Source: Bacteroidota bacterium (GTDB lineage: Bacteria > Bacteroidota > Bacteroidia > Chitinophagales > Chitinophagaceae). From it: DNA of 62,550 bases. Shown here one piece after another: positions 24,635-32,692 of this stretch. Both the position numbers and the translations under genes were made by a program. Location of the stretch: contig JAFDYD010000024.1 in the NCBI GenBank assembly GCA_018267615.1, forward strand, positions 125,940 to 188,489. The letters run 5' to 3'. The notes beneath the pieces were generated by a model, which saw only the letters and a list, made by a program, of their open reading frames with translations, searched no databases and had not been told where the DNA came from. The number at the start of each line of letters is the position of its first letter. Position 1 is the first letter of the stretch.

Positions 24635-26767
24635 ATGTTGCGCGGGATGAATTGTAAAAGCTTGCTCTTACTGATTTTATTGACAACACGATTTTGCACT
24701 GTGATGTCGCAGATTCCTGACCTGTCCCATTTGCATAACGACAAAGAAAAAATAGACAGCCTTTTATCTTATTGCGAAACTTTGCGTATTAACCAGCGCG
24801 GTGTGGCCGGCAATTATCCCGCATTGTTACAGGTTGCGCTAAAAGGATTGACTTTCACCAGGCGTGATCAATACAATGAACGTGCAAGGTTTTTTTTCTA
24901 CGCAGCGCTGGGCAACTATTACCAGGTAAAATTCGACAGCGCACAATATTATTTTTATGAGAGCCTTCATGCGGCGCAACAAGGAAAGGAACCAAAACAA
25001 ATCACCAAGGCTTGCGTTGCGTTGATACCCGTGAACTTCCAATTGCAGCAGGAAACCAAAGCCGATGAATGCAAAAATATTCTCCAGTCGATTGTAGACA
25101 CAACGCGCGATAAAAATGTATTGCAAGACGGCTACTACGCGTTGGGCAGTTATTATCAATTCAAATCATACTACAGTTCTGCGCAGGATTATTTTATCAA
25201 GAGCCTTGAATTACGCGAGAAACAGGTTGATACAACCAATGATCCAAAAAAGAAATTTGATTACGCCATACAGTGCGATATGCTTTCTAAATTATACCTG
25301 AACACAGGAATGACGGATAAAAGTATCGATGTATTGCGACAGGCAGCGCGGTTTATGGATGTGTCACCCAATGTCGGTAACCGGCTCATCAGTTCTTTCG
25401 TGGAGGCATATACGAGCGCGGGTAATATCGATTCTGCACTTTCGTACAATAAAAAATTAGAGAGCCGCACGAAAAATGATCTTGCATTTTCTTCCGAGAT
25501 CATGTCGTCGGATCTTAATATCGGCATATATTATATCGATCACAAAAAATATGACCAGGCACTTCCTTATATCAACAAGAGTGATACGATTGCCAATCGT
25601 GTTCAATCACCATTACTACTTTTTCAAACGGAGATGATCAGGGGAAGATGGTACGAAGAAACGGGAAAATATGACCAAGCCATCGCAGTTTTATCGAAAT
25701 CGATTCCTGTTGCCAAACAATTGAACAAAGAATTATATGCAAATGATCTGAAGTACATGGCGCTCGCCCAAAAGGGAAAAGGCAATATGAATGTTGCAAT
25801 GCAATATTATGAACAATATGCTGAGGTAACAGATTCCATCACAAAAGAAAAATTATCACGGAATCTCGCCGACCAGGAAACGCGTTATCAGACCAGTCAG
25901 AAAGAACAGCGCATTGTAGCGCTTGGCAAACAAAATCAACTCGACGCATTGGAGTTACAAAATGCTTCGCGCACACGATTGTTGCTGGTGTTGGGATTGG
26001 GTGCACTTGGCATCATCACACTGCTATTATATTTTATTTATCGCAACAAAGAAAAGCTGAACACGGTATTGAATAGCCAGAATGAACAATTGGGCAAATT
26101 GAATGCGCAGCTCGCTATCGCCAATGAAACCAAAGCAAAATTATTTGGCATCATCGGTCATGATTTAAGATCGCCTGTTGGCAAAATCGTTCAGTTGTTA
26201 CAGTTACAAAAAGAAAATCCACAAGCACTCGACGAAGCAAGCCGAAAAAGACACGAGGCGCAACTAAAGACTGCGTCGGAAAATGTGCTTGAAACAATGG
26301 AAGACTTGTTACTTTGGAGCAAGAGCCAGATGCAGCATTTTGAACCGGTACTTTCAACAGTCGAAATCACTCCGTTGCTACATATGGAAATCGGGCTGCT
26401 GCAAGACCAACTCGATGATAAAAAATTATCGGTAGACGTGCAAGTGTCTGATGCACTGGAAAAGAAAACGGACGAAAATTTTATTACAATTATTTTCAGA
26501 AACCTTCTGCAAAATGCGGTCAAGTACGGCACAGAGAATAGCGTTATACAAATTGCGGCAGATGGCCGGCAATTGTCAGTCTCCAATGAATCGCGCACAG
26601 CGGATGCTGCGGCAATGAATGATCGGCTCACGTCTAATTCCGTCGATAGTAAAAATTCAGGGCTTGGTTTGCAAATTGCGCGCGACCTGGCTGTTGCGAT
26701 TGGAGCAAATATTTCCTTTCAGCAGGAAAAAGGCGACAGGATTATTGCGATTTTACAATGGCCATGA
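24635..26767 (+). CDS. TPR-containing sensor histidine kinase
   Basis: The probable partner of the LytTR regulator, 710 residues. It has a signal peptide (to about residue 25), a periplasmic helical TPR-like region (about 30-420), a short coiled coil, a transmembrane helix (about 448-468), a HisKA dimerisation domain with H509 (FGIIGHDLRSPVGK) and an ATPase domain with the N box (FRNLLQNAVKYG, N627) and G box (NSGLGLQIARDLA). The HisKA type is notable because LytTR regulators are often paired with LytS-type kinases elsewhere. An alternative start is ATG 24647. The sensed ligand is unknown. Confidence 0.93.
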   Translation: MLRGMNCKSLLLLILLTTRFCTVMSQIPDLSHLHNDKEKIDSLLSYCETLRINQRGVAGNYPALLQVALKGLTFTRRDQYNERARFFFYAALGNYYQVKFDSAQYYFYESLHAAQQGKEPKQITKACVALIPVNFQLQQETKADECKNILQSIVDTTRDKNVLQDGYYALGSYYQFKSYYSSAQDYFIKSLELREKQVDTTNDPKKKFDYAIQCDMLSKLYLNTGMTDKSIDVLRQAARFMDVSPNVGNRLISSFVEAYTSAGNIDSALSYNKKLESRTKNDLAFSSEIMSSDLNIGIYYIDHKKYDQALPYINKSDTIANRVQSPLLLFQTEMIRGRWYEETGKYDQAIAVLSKSIPVAKQLNKELYANDLKYMALAQKGKGNMNVAMQYYEQYAEVTDSITKEKLSRNLADQETRYQTSQKEQRIVALGKQNQLDALELQNASRTRLLLVLGLGALGIITLLLYFIYRNKEKLNTVLNSQNEQLGKLNAQLAIANETKAKLFGIIGHDLRSPVGKIVQLLQLQKENPQALDEASRKRHEAQLKTASENVLETMEDLLLWSKSQMQHFEPVLSTVEITPLLHMEIGLLQDQLDDKKLSVDVQVSDALEKKTDENFITIIFRNLLQNAVKYGTENSVIQIAADGRQLSVSNESRTADAAAMNDRLTSNSVDSKNSGLGLQIARDLAVAIGANISFQQEKGDRIIAILQWP

Positions 26768-26886
26768 GCAAGGAAATATTCAATAATCAACAATCAACAT
26801 TCAATATTTAAGTATAAATGCAAAAACGTTTATTAAATTTCAAACTTGAGCATTGAATATTGATTGTTGATTATTTCCTTGCTTAT
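26765..26886. repeat. ATCAACA-word inverted repeat directly after the kinase gene
   Basis: The left arm (about 26765-26811) has 7-base units (ATAATCA, ACAATCA, ACATTCA, ATATTTA) preceded by GAGCAAGGAAAT. The right arm (about 26847-26886) is its near reverse complement and ends in ATTTCCTTGCTTA. The arms are about 40 bases with a 35-base middle. It overlaps the kinase stop codon and could act as a 3' stabiliser or terminator. Confidence 0.8.
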
Positions 26887-27038
26887 TCCTGTTGCTGAAT
26901 TCAAACCAATCTTCTACATTTTGTTCCAGCAAAATATTCTCCTTTTTAATTAGACGATTTAAGGCTGTTGTTCGTCGAGTAAGTGGAGAATATTTTTTTT
27001 TTATAAACATCTTTGACAAATAAAACCGTGTGTGAACT

Positions 27039-27146
27039 ATGGGAAGGATGCGAAACACAAAATGGATACAATCAGTTTTCCTTGTGGTATCGGTCATCTG
27101 TCTTTTGGCTGCGATTATTTTATTGATTCAATCATTTTTTAAATAG
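27039..27146 (+). CDS. Possible 35-residue single-helix membrane protein
   Basis: A small open frame encoding a short basic N terminus (MGRMRNTKW), one long hydrophobic helix (about 12-34, IQSVFLVVSVICLLAAIILLIQ) and the end SFFK. The composition fits a real small membrane protein. No ribosome binding site is visible and no family is recognised. It lies in an 800-base region otherwise full of repeats. An intrinsic terminator on the same strand lies at 27417. Treat as tentative. Confidence 0.35.
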   Translation: MGRMRNTKWIQSVFLVVSVICLLAAIILLIQSFFK

Positions 27147-27200
27147 AAATATAAAGATCGATTTCAAATCGTACAATGTGCTACATATAAAAATTTCCCG

Positions 27201-27375
27201 TAGTGTTTCAGTTTGGTTTTTTTGAACGGTGGAGGGTATGGGGTGTATGGTATGGCAGAGCTTATTTTAATTTACGATTTTTATTTTTTATCCTAAGCAA
27301 CATTATTAATTAAAAGCTCAGCCATACCATACACCCCATACCTTCCACCTTTCAAAAAACCAAACTGAGATACTA
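27201..27375. mobile_element. Non-coding element with about 62-base terminal inverted repeats
   Basis: Left arm 27201-27263 and right arm 27314-27375 are reverse complements with few mismatches. The outer ends read TAGTGTTTCAGTTTGG and the complement of TAGTATCTCAGTTTGG. The inner part is a GGGTGTATGGTATGG word array. There is no ORF. The outer end resembles the ends of the elements at 51279-51389 and 61166-61307. Confidence 0.8.
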
Positions 27376-27416
27376 ATAAATTTCCGGCCCTTAAACCTTA
27401 TTCCTGAAAACTAAAG

Positions 27417-27442
27417 ACCCGACCTAGTCGGGTTTTATTTTG
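27417..27442 (+). terminator. Intrinsic terminator without an obvious upstream gene
   Basis: A perfect stem ACCCGAC / GTCGGGT with a 3-base loop, followed by TTTATTTT. It would end transcripts coming from the kinase gene, the 35-residue ORF or an unseen small RNA between them. Confidence 0.75.
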
Positions 27443-27523
27443 CACAGTCTACAAGCAGCGCAAGGAATATAAAGAAGGAACTGATGATGATGAAAGCGAA
27501 TTTTTAAAAAGATGTTTTCGAAA

Positions 27524-27558
27524 ATGTCTGTCGATTCTAGTTTGCCGTTTGTCGATTA
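27524..27558 (+). promoter_or_regulatory. Candidate LytTR-regulator binding site upstream of the small secreted protein
   Basis: Two half-sites 21 bases apart: ATGTCTGTCGATT at 27524 and CCGTTTGTCGATT at 27545. They agree with the site at 22483 in sequence, half-site spacing and distance to an AATTTTG box (27586-27592 here). Confidence 0.55.
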
Positions 27559-27610
27559 TTCAGATAATCGTTAAGCAGGTAAGTCAATTTTGATTTTAAA
27601 ACATCAATTT

Positions 27611-27985
27611 ATGAAAAGTATCATCGCATTATCCGCACTATTCATTTGTCTTCTTTTTGCCTTTACGAACCCAAATAAAAAAAATATTACCGGTCATTGG
27701 GCGGTACACTACCGTTCAGGGAACGAAAAGGTATCGATACATTTCAAATCCAATGGAACGTTTGTCGCTGAAATTCCCGCGGAGCATTTCGTAGTTGGCG
27801 GCGAATACAAGTTGGAGAATGACATCCTTTCGATCAGCGATACCAGTTGCAATAAAAATTATTGGGGAAAGTATAAAGAAACTTTTTTCACGAACGATTC
27901 TATTTATTCGACGGTGATCGAAGACTCTTGTTCCGGGCGAAGATCCAGTGCCGACAAAGCAACTTTGGTAAGAGTCAAGATGTAA
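27611..27985 (+). CDS. Small secreted lipocalin-like protein
   Basis: A 124-residue product with a signal peptide (MKSIIALSALFICLLFAF) and a mature part rich in predicted beta strands. GHWAVHYRSG, VSIHFKSNGTFVAEIP and GGEYKLENDILSISD resemble the lipocalin-like domains of many small Bacteroidetes proteins. The two mature-part cysteines (in SDTSCNK and EDSCSGR) could form a disulfide. No precise function can be given. The start at 27611 was chosen for the signal peptide. A paired LytTR-like site lies about 50 bases upstream, suggesting control by the neighbouring two-component system. Confidence 0.72.
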   Translation: MKSIIALSALFICLLFAFTNPNKKNITGHWAVHYRSGNEKVSIHFKSNGTFVAEIPAEHFVVGGEYKLENDILSISDTSCNKNYWGKYKETFFTNDSIYSTVIEDSCSGRRSSADKATLVRVKM

Positions 27986-28102
27986 ACATGTTTACAATTT
28001 TAACCGCCATCCAATAAAATTCCATTCAAGGCCCAGAAACTTTACGTAGAAATCAAAAAACGATTTTCAATCACTACTACATTGAACACCAAAAAAATTT
28101 TT

Positions 28103-29164
28103 ATGAAAAGGTTACCTGGTATTGCCGCGATGGTTTGTATGATGTTGATTTGTTCCCTTTCATCACGAGCACAATTTTTAAAAAACATATTGAATACTGT
28201 GCAGCAAACAGCTCAGAACAGGGCCAATAGCAAGGCTAGTCAAACTACTAATAAGGTGTTGGACAAGGTTGATAGCAGCACGCAGATAAAATCCAAATCA
28301 GGAAATTCATCTGCTACATCTACTACACCGCGCGATACTGCAAGTACCAATCGTGTGCTCGGCGCGTTTGCAAAAGCTGCGCAACAAAACCCCAATGATA
28401 CTTCTGCTGCGGATCTAACCATGAAGGCATTAGGAATTATGGTAGCTGGAAAAGAAATTTCCGCAGCAGATTCAGCCGCGATCATTAAAAGTTATATGTC
28501 CGCCAGCGGTGGCAGCGGAGAATATTATCAATATGTGATGACCTCCATCACAAAAAAAGGAACGAGCAAGGACACTTCTTATCACTATATGACGAACAAT
28601 GGTAACGGACGTGTTGAAATGAAAATGAGTTTCCCGGGAGTAGCAACCAACGAAATGATCACAATTGGCCATGCAGATAAACCTGAATACACCATATCAC
28701 TGTTTCCTGATAATAAAACCTATTCGTTAAATATCATCGATACTTCATTGATCAATGACGGCGAACGTGATCAATATGAAGTTGTAAAATTAGGAAACGA
28801 AACGGTGGCCGGTTATTCCTGTACGCACGCAAAGCTGACTTCTGTATTTGGCAGCGGCATGTTTAAATCTACCACAACAATGGAGATATGGACGAGCACT
28901 GACGTTCCCGGTTATGCGCTGTATAAAAAAATGCTGTTGACTTCAAATATTAAACCTCAAATGTTACAAGCGCTCGAAAAAGCAGGTTGTGGCGGATTCC
29001 TTGTTAAAATGGAAAGTCATAACAAAGATTATTCTATGACGAATGTTCTTATCAAAGCAGGAGAAAAAAATTTACCAGCTTCCTTGTTTGAGATACCATC
29101 CGGGTATACCGAATCGAAACAGAGTACAATGTTCCATATGGCAGCAGGAGTCAAAACGCGATGA
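28103..29164 (+). CDS. Secreted DUF4412-like protein
   Basis: A 353-residue exported protein. It has an N-terminal signal peptide (MKRLPGIAAMVCMMLICSLSSRAQ), a Ser/Thr/Asn/Gln-rich low-complexity linker (about 30-100), and a C-terminal domain (about 140-345) of the type often labelled DUF4412: EYYQYVMTSITKKG, KTYSLNIID, GNETVAGYSCTHAKL, EIWTSTDVPGY. The family has no established activity. The start at 28103 was chosen for the signal peptide over an upstream TTG. It converges with the MFS gene, and a nested hairpin lies between them. Confidence 0.8.
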   Translation: MKRLPGIAAMVCMMLICSLSSRAQFLKNILNTVQQTAQNRANSKASQTTNKVLDKVDSSTQIKSKSGNSSATSTTPRDTASTNRVLGAFAKAAQQNPNDTSAADLTMKALGIMVAGKEISAADSAAIIKSYMSASGGSGEYYQYVMTSITKKGTSKDTSYHYMTNNGNGRVEMKMSFPGVATNEMITIGHADKPEYTISLFPDNKTYSLNIIDTSLINDGERDQYEVVKLGNETVAGYSCTHAKLTSVFGSGMFKSTTTMEIWTSTDVPGYALYKKMLLTSNIKPQMLQALEKAGCGGFLVKMESHNKDYSMTNVLIKAGEKNLPASLFEIPSGYTESKQSTMFHMAAGVKTR

Positions 29165-29190
29165 CCTGGGCATTTTAAATTTTCTTATTT

Positions 29191-29220
29191 TCTCAGGCGA
29201 GTTTCGCAGCAACTTCCATG
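29191..29220. repeat. Short dispersed repeat, copy 1
   Basis: TCTCAGGCGAGTTTCGCAGC followed by AACTTCCAT is repeated with few changes at 39725-39756. Non-coding in both places. Confidence 0.6.
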
Positions 29221-29270
29221 TCTCGTCCTGGAATGGGTTTACCCATTGTAAATTTATTTTAGGACGAGAC
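29220..29270. terminator. Nested hairpin between convergent genes
   Basis: Outer stem GTCTCGTCCT / AGGACGAGAC and inner hairpin AATGGGT/ACCCATT. It sits where the DUF4412 gene (plus) and the MFS gene (minus) meet and overlaps the last bases of the MFS gene. It has no U-tract, so any termination may be weak or factor-assisted. Confidence 0.55.
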
Positions 29271-30566
29271 ACTAACTTGAGCATTATTTCCCGCCACATA
29301 ATTCAAATTATCATCCAGCGGAGTCATCCTCGGCATCAATAGTTGCACAAATACCAATATGAGGATATAAGAAAAACCTGCGATCATGAATGCCCAGAAA
29401 TAACCCGAATTGCCGGCGGTATCCAGTACTGCTCCTAAGGCAATATCTGCGATGATCGCGAAAGCTACTCCAATCATTTTTCCTATTCCTATTACAGATG
29501 CAATTGCTTTCTTTGGAAAAACATCCGGAACCAACGTGTATCCATTGATCGACCATGATTGATGACCGGCAGCAGCGAGACCAATTAAAAAAACTGCCAT
29601 CCATTTGCTCGCAATAATAGGCACAAGACTGACAGGTAAAATGATAATCGCACAAACCAGCATGGTTATTTTTCGGGCTTTGTTGATTGAACAGCCTTTT
29701 TTTATCAATGCACCTGAAGCGTATCCTCCAAGGAGACTTCCGGCATCCGCCATAATAAAAATAACCAGGAATGGCGGACCAATATTTTTTATATCGAGGC
29801 CAAACTGCTCCGACAAAAATTTGGCTCCCCAGAAAAGATAAAACCACCAAACTCCATCAGTGATCGTCGTTAAAGAGAATGCCCAGGTTTCTCCCTTTGG
29901 TAATAATTTTAACCAGGGAATTTTTTCTTTCGTTTCTTCTTCGGAGTCACTATTGATATATGCTAACTCCGCTCTTGATAATTTTGAATGTTCTTCCGGT
30001 TTTTGATAGGTTCTCATCCATAAAAAAACCCAGAGGGCACTAAGAATACCCGTGATCAAGAATGGTATTTGCCAGTGATCCCCATCCACTGAAACGATGG
30101 CTCCAACGATAAACGGGGCTAAGATGGCGCCGATGCTTGTCGATGCATCAAAAATGCCCGTGGCAAATGCGCGGTCCTTTTTTGGAAACCACTCTGCTAC
30201 TGCTTTAATGGCTGCAGGAAAATTTCCAGACTCACCAATTCCCAAACCAAAACGCGCAACAATAAATCCAACTAAACTAAAAGCTGGTCTGATAACAGCA
30301 TGCAGCATTCCGAAAATGCTCCATGTAATAATTGAAATAGTATATCCTATCCTTGTTCCAATCCGGTCGATGATACTACCCATGAATAACAATCCTACAC
30401 CGTAAGCAATTTTGAACGAAATGATGATTGCTGCGTAATCCTTATTTGACCAATGAAAAAGTTTTTGGAGCGTTGGCGCCATTACACCTATTATACTACG
30501 ATCAAAATAATTAATCGTAGTAGCCATAAATACCAATGCGAGGATTCGGTAACGGTAACGGCCCAT
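29259..30566 (-). CDS. MFS transporter, hexuronate/anion-cation symporter type
   Basis: A 12-helix major facilitator of the anion:cation symporter (ExuT-like) group, 435 residues. Visible features are the N-terminal NYFDRSIIGVMAPTLQ segment typical of ExuT/phthalate permeases, the loop motif GSIIDRIGTRIGY, and RFGLGIGESGNFPAAIKAVAEWFPKKDRAFATGIFD, which is characteristic of sugar-acid transporters. It is the last gene of a three-gene minus-strand operon, 7 bases after the esterase gene. The likely substrate is a uronate or related sugar acid released by its neighbours; this is inference from family and context. Confidence 0.88.
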   Translation of the reverse strand: MGRYRYRILALVFMATTINYFDRSIIGVMAPTLQKLFHWSNKDYAAIIISFKIAYGVGLLFMGSIIDRIGTRIGYTISIITWSIFGMLHAVIRPAFSLVGFIVARFGLGIGESGNFPAAIKAVAEWFPKKDRAFATGIFDASTSIGAILAPFIVGAIVSVDGDHWQIPFLITGILSALWVFLWMRTYQKPEEHSKLSRAELAYINSDSEEETKEKIPWLKLLPKGETWAFSLTTITDGVWWFYLFWGAKFLSEQFGLDIKNIGPPFLVIFIMADAGSLLGGYASGALIKKGCSINKARKITMLVCAIIILPVSLVPIIASKWMAVFLIGLAAAGHQSWSINGYTLVPDVFPKKAIASVIGIGKMIGVAFAIIADIALGAVLDTAGNSGYFWAFMIAGFSYILILVFVQLLMPRMTPLDDNLNYVAGNNAQVSVSS

Positions 30567-30573
30567 TTGTTTA

Positions 30574-32670
30574 TTATTTGAATACTGTGTTTCCCGGTTG
30601 CATATAGTGTAGTCTTACATTTGCAAATTCTCTTTGATATTCTTCCAGTTTGATCCCCGTTATCTTTTGTCCTGATATAGTGACCGGATCATTGAATAGA
30701 ATATTTTTACCGCTCAAAGCAGCAGCTAATGAAACATCTCCCCATTCAAGAAAACCTGGTAGATGGATTGCAGCGCTGAAGAAGTCAATGCCTTCACGAG
30801 TATCAAATAAATAACTGACAGGGGATTTACGCAGCGTAACATGATCGATGTTGCCTCCGAGTACGCTAAAAAATAATCCGGCTAGTCCGGCTTCTTTACT
30901 TCCATCGATGCTTAGTTTCGCAGCTTTGTATTTGGAGTTCAGGAATTGAGAAACGGTTGTAAGTTCTTTTACCCATTCACCAATCATGGTTCTTCCAAAC
31001 CATAACTCCGATCTGGCAATGGTGCGAAGCCTTCCGAATCGATAATTATTTCCTATTGCAGTTGACGAAGCTTCTCCTGTTCCTGAAAGATCAACAATGG
31101 CGATGCCTTTGCCCGATTTAATGAGTTCATCAATGAAGTTCGCGGAGATACTGTCTTTACCTTCGGGATTGCAAACAATAACAAATTCGTTTGAATTATT
31201 CTTTGGAGTGCGCACCAGAACCGGAATCAATTTATTATCAGAAGTTGCTAAAGCGAAACGGTTCCATTCGTTTATTTGCTGGTATTCGTACACATGATTC
31301 AATATGGATGTGTCGCTGACTCCCAATAAATTTCTCAATTCTTTTCTCTTTATCGCTGTATCCGTGGAACTCGCATTCAGAAAAGCAGATCTCAATTCGT
31401 TCCCTCTTCGTTTGCAGTATTCAACGGTTCCTGATACATTAGCATCTCTTTGTCCTTTCGGGAATACCATGAGTTGTTTCTCTGGTAGTAAATCAAATTG
31501 AATTTCCTTTTTCGGATATCCGTTACCGTTACCTTTTAAATGCAAGTCAAACCATCCGAGAACGGCCTCCCGGTCTTCAGCCATATATCCGTGACGAAGA
31601 TCGAATAACTGGTAAGCTATATTATCCTCCACTCCGTACAATTTAAATATCGGTTTGGCATTCGTATAACTGCGTATCATTTCAGATGGGAAAAAAGCAG
31701 GATTGTCATCTTTTTTATGATTGCACATCTTTATTGCGCGCGGTGCAATAAGAGCGAGAATGCCTGCTTCTTCAGTCATATCAAATGCATCAGGCACTAC
31801 TTCGCAAATACAAGGCGTTCCCATGATGTAGGATTGAAAGGTGCCGACGCTTACTACAGGCATCGCCGCTTTAATGCGTTCATCCATTGCCGTTAGCCAC
31901 ATCGTTTGGTTCCCGCCTCCACTGGCTCCCGTTGCTCCGATATTTTTTGAATCAACATAAGGCAATGAACAGAGCAGATCAACACCTCTCATATTGTCTG
32001 AAATTTCGATGCCCATCAATGTTTCGCCGATATTCAACAGCGACGATCCAAGATTATTTTCATCTCCGTGATCTTCGAATATACCATGGATTGTAGTTCG
32101 TTCCCCGGAACCCCATGGATCAATGCTCAGGCACACATAACCATTAAGCGCCAAACTATGTCCTACTGCTTGCGGCCCCTCCGGATCAATCTTGCCTTTG
32201 GGCCAATGCCCAATCATAAAAATTACTGCCGGAAATGGCCCTTTGCCTTCAGGGATATATAGATTGGCTGTCGCATAAATTCCCGGACGAGTTTGAAAAG
32301 TTATTTTCTTAATTGCATACCCTTTCATTTGAATAGTACCCGTTTCCTTTATGTTTAAATCCAGGTTGTGATTTATTACAACGCCTGTTTTTTTTATGAT
32401 CTCTGTCTTCAGTTGCGTCCTGCGTTTTTCCCAGTCTTTCATATCACCGGGCAATTGATTAATTCCAAATCCTACTGCGGCGTCAAGTGTTAATTTATCT
32501 GCAATTAGATCAGCATGATTTTTTGGAAAAACTTTAGGCAATGTGTCCGCAATGAATATTATTTTTTTTTCATGATGCCAATCAAAAATTTCATCGCCAA
32601 AATTTTTCGATACAGCAATATGGGGAGACAAAACAGCACTGCACACATACAAGATCAGTAAGTATTTCAT
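30574..32670 (-). CDS. Exported double alpha/beta-hydrolase, acetyl-xylan-esterase-like
   Basis: A 698-residue protein with a signal peptide. The first half is an alpha/beta hydrolase: oxyanion region VIFMIGHWPKG (about 149-159), DPWGSGER (184-191), nucleophile S250 in GATGASGGGNQ and a probable catalytic H360 (LRHGYMAEDRE). It resembles acetyl-xylan and glucuronoyl esterases. The second half (about 400-690) looks like another hydrolase fold, but its nucleophile position reads IDGSKEAG, so it may be degenerate. It lies between the oxidoreductase and the MFS genes. A role in removing ester groups from uronate-containing polysaccharide is inferred. Confidence 0.8.
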   Translation of the reverse strand: MKYLLILYVCSAVLSPHIAVSKNFGDEIFDWHHEKKIIFIADTLPKVFPKNHADLIADKLTLDAAVGFGINQLPGDMKDWEKRRTQLKTEIIKKTGVVINHNLDLNIKETGTIQMKGYAIKKITFQTRPGIYATANLYIPEGKGPFPAVIFMIGHWPKGKIDPEGPQAVGHSLALNGYVCLSIDPWGSGERTTIHGIFEDHGDENNLGSSLLNIGETLMGIEISDNMRGVDLLCSLPYVDSKNIGATGASGGGNQTMWLTAMDERIKAAMPVVSVGTFQSYIMGTPCICEVVPDAFDMTEEAGILALIAPRAIKMCNHKKDDNPAFFPSEMIRSYTNAKPIFKLYGVEDNIAYQLFDLRHGYMAEDREAVLGWFDLHLKGNGNGYPKKEIQFDLLPEKQLMVFPKGQRDANVSGTVEYCKRRGNELRSAFLNASSTDTAIKRKELRNLLGVSDTSILNHVYEYQQINEWNRFALATSDNKLIPVLVRTPKNNSNEFVIVCNPEGKDSISANFIDELIKSGKGIAIVDLSGTGEASSTAIGNNYRFGRLRTIARSELWFGRTMIGEWVKELTTVSQFLNSKYKAAKLSIDGSKEAGLAGLFFSVLGGNIDHVTLRKSPVSYLFDTREGIDFFSAAIHLPGFLEWGDVSLAAALSGKNILFNDPVTISGQKITGIKLEEYQREFANVRLHYMQPGNTVFK

Positions 32671-32692
32671 AATTATTTCGAATGAATATAAA

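Noticed and set aside
26840..27097. 85-residue minus-strand ORF
   Set aside because: It reads through the ATCAACA repeat arm, has no family features and is opposed by a better small membrane ORF on the plus strand.
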